DNA of 64,000 nt from Moniliella sp. 'wahieum'. Taxonomy: Eukaryota > Basidiomycota > Moniliellomycetes > Moniliellales > Moniliellaceae. Shown here piece after piece: positions 56,279-64,000 of the stretch. Position numbers and translations under genes: made by a program. A model generated the notes under the pieces. The model made no database searches, had not been told where the DNA came from, and saw only the letters and a list, made by a program, of their open reading frames with translations. Positions within the stretch are counted from its first letter, which is position 1, and every line of letters starts with the position of its first letter. The stretch spans positions 124,001 through 188,000 of the forward strand of contig RSEE01000009.1 of the NCBI GenBank assembly GCA_003971905.1, written 5' to 3'.

Positions 56279-57418
56279 GGGCACGGAATGCTGCTACGAG
56301 GGGATCCCGTGGCATGTTCCAGCAGGGCTGGGTGATGACTATTCTTTCTACCCTGTCCCACTCTGCTCCTAGTCTCCGGTGTCCAGGAGGCATCATAGTA
56401 GCCCTATGGCTCGCGGCAGGGCTAGATGCATCATGGCGGTGCCGGTGTGCGGCATGGTGGGGGAAAGGCAGCCCAAGGCGGAAGTATATTAAAAGACAAG
56501 GGCGGGGGATGAATCATTGTCGCCTTCACGAAAGACAGACGACGAGACATACCAGGCCCTAGACCCGCGATTCGGCCTGGGCACAGGGCAGACTCCGATG
56601 GCGGCGTGAGGCCTAAGCATAGCGGGCAGCGGCCAGCCGACGGGGGGCGAGGGGGTCAGGGGCCAGGCGAGGGGACGCGGTGGGTGCTGAGAGATGGGAT
56701 GGCGGGCGGCTGCGGCAAGCGGCAGGCTGCCCAGGCCGGCCGATATGCCGAGCACCTGGTCTGCACCAGTGCGCGCTTGGCCGGTGACCGGTGAGTGGTG
56801 TCGGTGACCGCCCGCCCCCCGCTGTGTGCACGCCTGCTCCCGCTTCAGCGCGCTGAGCGCTCCCCGCGGCCACCCGGCATCTGGCCTGTGTCTACCACCC
56901 ATGATGGACCCTGTGATGCATGATGTAACGACACAGGCGCCGTGCGGGGGAGCCACCCGGGCGCCACCCATCCCCTGTGCGGCCTGGGCGGCAGGGGGGC
57001 AGCCACCCGCCGCGCCGCCGCACCACGCCTGAGCGTTTTCTCCGACCACTTGCCCCTCTGCGTCGCCGCCGCCCCGCCCACATTCAGCGAGCCTGCTCAG
57101 GCATCAGCGTCAGGCATCAGCATCGTATCAGGCACGCTCTTCGCCCCGTCTGCTCCCCTCCTCCTCCGCCTCTCGCCTTCTCTTTGTCCTCCTCGCCCCC
57201 TGCCCCCTGCCCTGCCCCCACGCGCCCTGGCTCCTTGCTGGACAAGGCAAGGCCCCCCTCCCCGTGCTGCGTGAACATCCAATCCAGTGTTACAGCGTGA
57301 CGCTCCCCTCGACTTGATCCTTCGTTGCCCGCCCCCACCCTCGACCCACCGTCCATCTCCTCCGACCGCCCACCCTCTTTCACCTTTTGCTCTGGCCACT
57401 CCTCCCTCTCCTGCTGCC
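56279..57418. other. Intergenic with GGTGACCGGTGA words
   Basis: No gene supported. Contains GGTGACCGGTGAGTGGTG and GGTGACCGCC at 56779-56812, GATGCATGATG at 56915-56925, and CAGGCATCAGC repeats at 57097-57135 just upstream of the Opy2-like leader, which is C/T-rich. Confidence 0.5.
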
Positions 57419-58973
57419 ATGAGCCACTCCCCCCGCCCCCACCCTCACCACACTGCCCGCGCCTTTGGCCGTGCGCCCGAGCACCTCGCTCTTCTCGCCC
57501 CCCAGCTGGTGCCCCGGACGTGCACCTGTGACCCCACCATTTACCACCCTGTTTGCCCCGCCAACTGCGACAACTGCGTGCAACGCCTTGTTGCCCTTTC
57601 CTGTGGCCGTTCGTGTCCCGATAACTACTGCGTTGCATCTCCTCCCACAGCGCCACTGGTTCCAAGATTGGTGGCGCCGTGGGAGGTGTGTTGGGAGGGA
57701 TTCTCTTGGGTGTTTGTCTTTTGGCTCTACCGTACCCGATCCCGTCGTCGCAAAGTGGCAGCTGCCCATGCACGTCATGAGGCTCGTCTCCGTGCCGCCG
57801 CCGCTGAAAAGTTTCGCCCCGGGACCCGCGAGCCGCTGGAGCCTCCGTCTGCCTCGCTCTCGGGCGAACAGAGGATCAGCTTTAGCGAAGCCGACGCGGT
57901 CCATGATGCCGTTGGCGCCGTCTCCCCCGCACCGGGCCGGGCCACGTTTTCCCCCTCTGGTGGGGAGAGCAGTGCGGCGCTCGTTGCCCCTGCGGTGCAT
58001 CTAGACGAGGAGACGGAGTACACCGAGTTACGTTCCGATGGCCTGACTACCTACCGTCATGAGGAGGAGGAAGATGAAGAGGAAGTACATGACCAAGTCA
58101 ACCCGCTCACCAAGCGTTTCTCCACCTCGGCTGCTACCCACCTGTCCCGCATCAGCGAACGCACCGAGGTGGGAGGACTTTCAGTCGATGCGCTCCCGTG
58201 CTACCAGTCGTGCTCCCAACTGGTCCCATCTCCCCCCTGCCCGGACCTGTACCCCGGAACGTTCTTGACGTCCATTCCGGTTCGCCTCAATCCCACTCCA
58301 AGGAAATCGACCGTTCGGAGATCATGCCTCGATTCCCGATCCGTCCGGCCACCCAACCCGGCCTACCCCTTCTCCTTCCCACTTGGGTGTGCCCGGTGTT
58401 GATCCACACCGTCTCTCGACAGGCACGATTGGGTCCAATGTTTCCGGTGCATCGGGTCTGTCGGCATGTCGGCCGTTCCTGCTGTCGTCACTCGTGTCCA
58501 ACTCCAAAAGCCCGGCAAAGTCGAACTTGTTCGGCGTCCTTCGCGCGACCAGTCTGCCCTCGTTCTCAACCCCAAGAGACCAAGAGGGTGGAGACAACCT
58601 CAGAACAGGAGCAGCAGCCGCAGCAGCAGCTAGGATCCATAGTGTCCAACCCGTTCGAGGATCCAACCGGTGTGATCCGCGTGGTTGTCCCCCCGACCAC
58701 GGGGCCGACCATCGGGCAACGATGCAGTCCACCCTATCCGGTTCGTCCGCCAGGTCTTCCGGTTCATTTGCCATTCCGCTTCTTGACACCCGCCCCGCGA
58801 CAGGCAACCAGGCCAAGGAGCGCAGTCTGCTCCCGCCGCCGCTTCAGCAGCCAAGGGGCTCCCCCGCCGGTCCTCGCCCCCCTGAACGAGGAGGAGGGCA
58901 ACGTGTCGCCATCGCATTCCCTTCCCATCCCACCCCTTCCACCATTCAAGATGAAGAGGCCTACTCGCTCTGA
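57419..58973 (+). CDS. Opy2-like membrane anchor with N-terminal Cys-rich domain
   Basis: ATG at 57419 (MSHSPRPHPHHTARAFGRAP). A compact Cys-rich domain follows (RTCTCDPTIYHPVCPANCDN, then CVQRLVALSCGRSCPDNYCV), ten cysteines in 40 residues, as in the Opy2 extracellular domain. A Gly-rich hydrophobic helix in the neighbouring frame (KIGGAVGGVLGGILLGVCLL) is the expected TM segment; two frame changes bracket it. The cytosolic part has YRTRSRRRKVAAAHARHEAR, EQRISFSEADAVHDAVG, NPLTKRFSTSAATHLSRISE, LQKPGKVELVRRPS and IVSNPFEDP. Opy2 recruits Ste50 in osmostress signalling in yeast; the same role here is inferred. The 3' end is uncertain (58973 or 59055, depending on frame). Confidence 0.6.
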
Positions 58974-59715
58974 GTTCTACGTTATGGGCCGTACCGTACC
59001 GCGTGCTGGCATGCTACCTTTACGGTTCTCTGCTCTTCTCTGCCCCCGGATATAGACAGTTGTTGGTCCCCGGTCCCTTCCTTTTTTGTTACTGTTTCCT
59101 CATTATTACCAAACCTCCTCTCTGGTAGCCTTCATCCTCGACAGACTACCCTCTTCCGGTTTGGGCCTCCCGATGTCTTGGGCTATCTTCAATTTATATT
59201 ACGTTGGTACATCATGTTCCGCATAGCCGTCTCAAAGTTCCTTTTGCACTCGCGTACCGATCGCCTCAGCTCAGAGCGCTTTTGCCGGTGGTGAGTAGTG
59301 CAGTAGATTTCGGCTAGGCTTCGCCACAGCGGGCCCTCTGTCACGTTCACGTTCACGCTGACACCGCCACTGTCACTACCTTGGTCTTAACCCTTCGCTG
59401 GAACGATATGAACATTGCTGCCCGCTTGACATGAGAGGTACTCCAGGTATCAACGCATCAGCCTTATAATCTGGTTGGTACCAAACGGCCCTTACAGGAA
59501 TTGGCCAGCGATAATCGATAACGCAAGAGGATGGCTTGTGGGGGGGGGGGAGGTAAAAAACAAGAATACAAAGCTACACGAAAGGGAAAAAGGGAAAGGG
59601 GAAAAGAACGGCACTGGTGGCGATAGCGGCAAAAATCCCGATACGAGGAAAACTGAGAGCAGCTGGATCATGATGGATGGGGGGGAAGGGCGGGACTAGG
59701 ACCTCGGCGCACGAA
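58974..59715. other. Intergenic between convergent genes
   Basis: AT-richer, with no gene supported. Contains GCGATAATCGATAAC at 59508-59522 and a G9 run near 59540. Confidence 0.5.
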
Positions 59716-60455
59716 TCAAGCCTTGTAGTGCTCAGTCGAGTCAAACATCTTGCGGCTGTAGAGCGTGAGCATGGAGACAAAGTACAACTGAACAACTCGG
59801 GTTAGTACAGGACGGCTGGTCCAATGTTGCGCAGAGTCAGACGTACCTCCAACCCAGTCAGGATAACGATCAGACCCGACAAGCACCCCACCTGGGCCCA
59901 AATGAACTTGTCGCACAGTTTGGAGCTGACTGTCCGGTACGTGTCGCTTTGAACGCTCTGGAAGTCGGGTACGTTGGACGTATTCGCAGGGGGTTGAAGC
60001 CGAACTTGACAAGGCAGTGGGACGTGACCTTGTGGTGTTGCGCACCTCCCACAATAAGGAATATGACCGAGAAGAGCAAAAGGAGAAGCAGGGAAAGGCG
60101 TGGACTTGGAGGTAGAGACGAAAGATGCTCGGTCGCTCAGAGGAAATACCAGGACGCCCCCGCTTGCCAGACTGCCAGCAAGATGGCAATGATGCCAATC
60201 AGGTACTTGGTCCATGCCAAAGACACGCCCGAGAGCGCTACAATTTCAGGAGGGCCAAATGCAATCCCGCAAGTAGCAATGCCCATGAGGAAGTTGAGGA
60301 GGAGGATGCCATAGGTACCACTGTTGAAGAGCGGCAGCGCCTGGAGTGGAAAAAGAAAAAAAAAAAAAAACGCGTCAGTTTTGCGTCCCGTCGGCGGGTC
60401 TGGAGCGGCCGAGACAGCAACGCACAAAGCAGCAAAAGTCAGTTGCACGGCCCAT
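59716..60455 (-). CDS. Small four-transmembrane protein, family not identified
   Basis: Three exons: 60426-60455 (MGRATDFCCF), 59847-60340 and 59716-59787, about 198 codons. Intron 1 has GTGCGT, an AACTGAC branch, a T-rich tract and CAG. Intron 2 (59 nt) has GTACGT, TACTAAC and CAG. TM helices: GTYGILLLNFLMGIATCGIA; WTKYLIGIIAILLAVWQAGA; FSVIFLIVGGAQHH; WAQVGCLSGLIVILTGLEL. A Cys-containing extracellular-type loop (SHCLVKFGFNP ... SKLCDKFIW) lies between TM3 and TM4. It ends YSRKMFDSTEHYKA. The layout is tetraspan, but without the CCG loop of tetraspanins. About three frame changes fall in exon 2. Function unknown. Confidence 0.5.
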
Positions 60456-61884
60456 GGCGGATGGAGGTGAAGGCGTCGACTCGGATGCGGTGCGTGCGCG
60501 GGCCAGCGACGGTGGAGGCAGGCGAGGGAAAGGCTGGGAAGGCGGTGGTGGTGCTGGAGATGGCCGGGCACAGCGTTGGCCCGCTGAGCCGTGGACAGGC
60601 GGGGTGGCACAGGCGACACTGGTGATGTGCCTGAAGCATGGGCCCGGCCCATCCCCACGGCACACTGGCGCCCTGCTGGGGCTGGTGAACCGATCGTTTC
60701 TGCCGTCTGGATCGGCTTGGATCGGCCCTGTGTCCCCACCGAACCCTAGTGCTGGAGCTGTGGCTGCCCCCGTGCGACGTCGCGCGCCGTGCATGCATGG
60801 GCTTGCAATGCCTCGTCCCCGCAAAATGGGATGGATGGAATGGGGATTGCGAATCGGAACTTGCACGTGGCACATTCCGCCTTCCGACGCGCGGATGAGT
60901 GCCTGATTCCGCCGGCTAGTTGCACACTTGCCTAGTGGGTTCCTACCATAAGGTCCCTAGCATGTTTAACGTTTACACTGGGACACTCGCCGACAGCCAG
61001 CAACTCCCGACGCTCGATCATTGACCCATCATTGACAAACAAACCTCAGGTGCCCAGCCCATCTCAGGACCACAGAGGACATCTCCCTGACCGTGTTGGT
61101 CAGCAGCGGTGGCCCTGGGGCCTGAGGCCTGAGATCCTGAGACTTCCACTGGCCACCGTCAACTTATGACTCTAGTACCCAAGCTTCAACTGTTGCAAAT
61201 CCTCTCCAGCATAATGCTCTTGGAGGTCACCCGGTCACCAGCGGTCCCGGCCCACTAAAAAGTCGATACTCGAGGCAGAAGATATCCGACCTGTCCTTCA
61301 CACTGCTGTGAGTTATATACCCAGGGGTACCTCATCTCTCATCGACCCTCATCCATCCCTCACATTAGTAGTGCATCAGTTGGCCAATGCCACAAAGTAG
61401 CCGAGAAGCGATAATCGGTAACCGGCAGTAACTCTTCGATAACAAAAAACCACCTTAGTTGTGACGCGTGAACACCAGCCATTAATACCGTCCTCCCCTC
61501 GTTGCAACCAGCACGGTGAATGTGGAGCAGACGTGGATCCTGATAGCAGCTTGTGCCCCTACGCCCAAGGACGATGGATGAGCCGTCTCAACGATCGTGA
61601 TCAGTGCTGAGTATCTGCGTACCCACGTGATGCCCTCCTTCAACGGCTCTTATCGCGAGCGTCGGAGATAAGAACTGGCACTCTGTACACGGCTACAGAC
61701 CTCGTGTTTGCTGATGCTCAGCTCTGGAGCGATGAACGTGATGTGGGCCATCAGATGCATCAGACGCGCCCAACCTCTGACTCGTCCCTTTTGTCTTCCC
61801 CGCCACCTCCTTAAAGCAACCCCCGCCGTATCCCCTCCTGCAACATGGGCAACATCTTTCCTCACCTTCCCCAACCACAGCCCA
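60456..61884. other. 1.4-kb intergenic region
   Basis: 60456-60910 is GC-rich with open frames that look like shadows. The remainder is mixed. GCGATAATCGGTAACC lies at 61406-61421, resembling the word at 59508. TTATATACCCAG near 61313 is TATA-like but over 500 bases from the next start. No gene supported. Confidence 0.5.
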
Positions 61885-63443
61885 ATGTCCCCAGACGGTG
61901 CAGTGCACGAAAAACTGCCTTTCGCGCCCACTGGGAGGTCGACAAGGCAGTTGGTGGAGGATAAGGCTGGACCAGGGCTGCACACGAACCAGCGCAGCAC
62001 CTCGACTACACCAAGTACATTTCCGACCTGGCCCTGAACTGGCCCCTCGGTTCCATCCGGGGGCTCTTCAAGCCGACCAGCTGAAGGGCAAACTTTCGTT
62101 TGGGGGCGGGCTGCCAGCGTCCGAGTTGTTTGCCTTCAAAGGGCTCACCATCTCGGTCCCTGACAGGGAGGATGGGTCAACCTCACCCAACTCACGATCG
62201 AGGACAAGGTCCTCCAGGGCCTGCAATATGGTCCGGCCGACGGACCTCCATCCTTCACGACTGGTTGTAAAGCACACCTCGCTCGCTCACAACCGGCCCA
62301 TCTATACCGCCCCGCCACGGCAAGTCCACCCCCACACCCCTTGGGGGATTGCGTTTGGGGCTGGAACAAGACGTGATGACAAGTGTTCAAAAACCTTGTT
62401 GAACAAGGGGGACACCATCTTGGTGGAGGCCCACTATCCGTACGTCCCCCCCTTTTTTTCCCCTCCTCTCGTGGTCCCACTAACAACATTTTTTTAGCGG
62501 TGTTCTTCCTTGATCCTGACTATTGGTGCCGATCCTCACCCGGTTCCTACCGATGCGGGTGGACTGAGTCATGTCGGACTCGAGGCAACGCTGGCCAACT
62601 GGTACACTGCTCTGAAACAAAGCACAAGCGGTTCCCCAAAGCCATCTACACGGTTCCCGTGGGTGGAAATCCTTCTGGTACCTCTGCCACGACCCAGCGC
62701 AAGCGCCACATCCTCTCCCTCACGCGCAAGTACGGGTTGATCATCATCGAAGATGACCCGTACTACTATCTCGCTTTGACCAAGCCTGGGGGTTGACGAC
62801 CCGGTGACCCGGCCGCGCACCAATCGTATTTCTCCCTCGAGCAAGAAGACATTGAGATTTGGGGCGACGGTCGTGTGGTGCGGATGGACTCGTTTAGCAA
62901 GATTGTCTCGGCTGGCATGCGGGTGGGGTACGTGACGGGGCCGAAAGAAGTGATTGAGGCGCTGGACACGGTAGGTACCGCGTCCAGCATGCAAGCCAGC
63001 GGTCCCGCCGCGGCCATGACTGCCACCTTGTTGCAGTATTGGGGCGAGGAAGGGTTTTTGCGTTCGTGCGATCGCGCGGCTCTGTTCTACCGCAACAAGC
63101 GGGACGAGTTGAGCAGGTGGCCAGCGAGATCCTGGGCGAAAAGAGTGGGAAGGAACTGGCTTCGTGGGTCACCCCCGCGGCAGGTATGTTTCTGGCTCAA
63201 GTTGAAACTACCGCCAACCAAGGAGAGTGCAGAAGGGGACGCCAAGGCGTTCATCCAGTACGCTCTGGATCGTGGTGTGGTGGCCGTCCCAGGTTTCCTC
63301 TTCTACCCGGACCAACGCGTCTCGCCTTACCTCCGTGTGTCGTTCAGTCAGGTTGCGATGCGGCGATGGCCAAGAAAGGCCTAACCATGCTGAAACTCGC
63401 GATTGAGGATACGTGGGCGGCAGCGGGCTTGTCGCCCCCCTAG
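61885..63443 (+). CDS. ARO8: PLP-dependent aminotransferase, Aro8/2-aminoadipate type
   Basis: ATG at 61885 (MSPDGAVHEKLPFAPTGRST), the best but not certain start. Family marks follow in order: DYTKYISDLALNWPLGSIRG, GKLSFGGGLPASELFAF, LTIEDKVLQGLQYGPADGPP, LLNKGDTILVEAHYP, then after an intron (62440-62497; GTACGT, CACTAAC, TAG) LILTIGADPHPVPTDAGGLS, IYTVPVGGNPSG, GLIIIEDDPYYYL and RMDSFSKIVSAGMRVGYVTG. The Lys of SFSK (~62890-62901) is the Schiff-base lysine. It ends with RGVVAVPGFLFYPDQRVSPY and LKLAIEDTWAAAGLSPP. Such enzymes transaminate aromatic amino acids and 2-aminoadipate. About 490 codons, normal size; at least five frame breaks. Confidence 0.87.
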
Positions 63444-63926
63444 GTGTGCTTTGTTGCTTGTGAGGTTTCCTCTGCTTTGCTAGGCTCGGCCCGTCACATC
63501 TGTGCATTGAATTGATGTCGGCTTTACAGTTACCGTTCAAAAACAAAACAAAACCATGCGAATTCTTCCTACAGCGATAGTCTACAAAAAGGCATCTACA
63601 GAGTCAAGAGGTTGGTTGGAAGGGCAAATGAATACCAAGGAAGAGGGTTAATAAGGTAGCAGAATGTCCCCAAATAGATTGATTGCCCCTGGGAACCGCG
63701 GAGGGGTGAACTAACAACGCGCGAGATGGACAGTCAAATGGGACAGGGGACGGTGGGAGAGGGGGAGAGGGGGAGGGGGGAAGTGCTGTGCCATGCACCT
63801 ACTGGGCGCAGCTCACCTGGAACAGTTTTTTTTTTTCTCGTGTCAGGAGGCACAAGAGCGGAGAGCGGTCCAAAGACGCTCGACATATTGCATAAGTGTC
63901 GTACGGGACGCAAGGGCTGGAACCTG
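63444..63926. other. Intergenic between convergent genes
   Basis: No gene supported. Contains AAAACAAAACAAAA near 63540, a GGGAGAGGGGGAG purine tract (63750-63780) and a T10 run near 63826. Confidence 0.5.
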
Positions 63927-64000
63927 TCAAGCCAACTTGGTCTCCTCGAGCTTCTCCTCCACCTCCTTGGTAGCCAGTGCCTCCCAAGGAGTACGCCCGG
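63927..64000 (-). CDS. 3' end of unrecognised protein (partial at right edge)
   Basis: Reading leftward from the window edge, one frame gives GRTPWEALATKEVEEKLEET followed by KLA and a TGA (63927-63929). The charged helical end and clean stop look like a real C-terminus, but only ~24 codons are visible, so no family can be named. Confidence 0.4.
   Translation of the reverse strand, partial: GRTPWEALATKEVEEKLEETKLA

Noticed and set aside
59716-60455. Tetraspanin
   Set aside because: Four helices and a Cys-containing loop are present, but the CCG motif and large second loop of tetraspanins are absent.
864-63443. Programmed ribosomal frameshifting as a general mechanism
   Set aside because: Breaks occur at many unrelated short runs, in both directions and several per gene, with no shared slippery sequence or downstream structure.

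Overview
This is a stretch of a GC-rich fungal nuclear genome, most likely a basidiomycete. Fungus-type genes place it: Snt1/NCoR-like SANT protein, Bqt4-like KilA-N protein, Opy2-like anchor, Bre2/Ash2, a DUF1399 protein and an Aro8-type aminotransferase. Introns are short (48-136 nt), with GTACGT/GTATGT-type donors and CTAAC/CTGAC branch sites. No LTR element, provirus, CRISPR array or bacterial-type operon is visible.

Layout. 0-10 kb: 3' end of an unknown gene, tRNA-Thr(CGU), a 2H cyclic phosphodiesterase (-), an FN3-like/coiled-coil protein (+), a CUE-domain protein (-), a PABPN1/Pab2-type RNA-binding protein (-) and, divergent from it, a Bromo_TP histone-fold TAF-like protein (+). 10-20 kb: a mitochondrial Bax-inhibitor (GHITM-type) gene, a very large unrecognised Ser/Pro/Arg-rich protein and an MCT-type MFS transporter (-). 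20-27 kb: a 5'-truncated LINE relic with further copies of its 3' tail, a DUF1399 gene, a 273-bp fold-back element with a target-site duplication, and an intron-containing tRNA-Ser(CGA). 27-40 kb: a DUF2828 remnant, an unrecognised conserved protein (-), an Ivy1-like coiled-coil protein, a Ser/Pro-rich protein with a C-terminal hydrophobic segment, and a Bqt4-like protein. 40.7-47.1 kb: the large Snt1-like gene. 48-64 kb: a four-TM protein (-), a gene-free AT-richer block, GCV1, Bre2/Ash2, Opy2-like, a second four-TM protein (-), an Aro8-like aminotransferase and the 3' end of a gene entering from the right.

The main caution concerns reading frames. Nearly every recognisable protein gene has its conserved domains split among two or three frames, often at short C, G or A runs, while splice sites and both tRNAs look intact. 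I read this mainly as small indels in the assembly rather than wholesale gene death. Coordinates given for such genes are therefore outer limits spanning frame changes, not single open frames. The genes are unrelated housekeeping, chromatin, membrane and metabolic functions; I see no operon-like system or defence/toxin cassette. The most noteworthy non-coding signals are the fold-back element, the repeated LINE tails and several short palindromic words recurring in the intergenic DNA.
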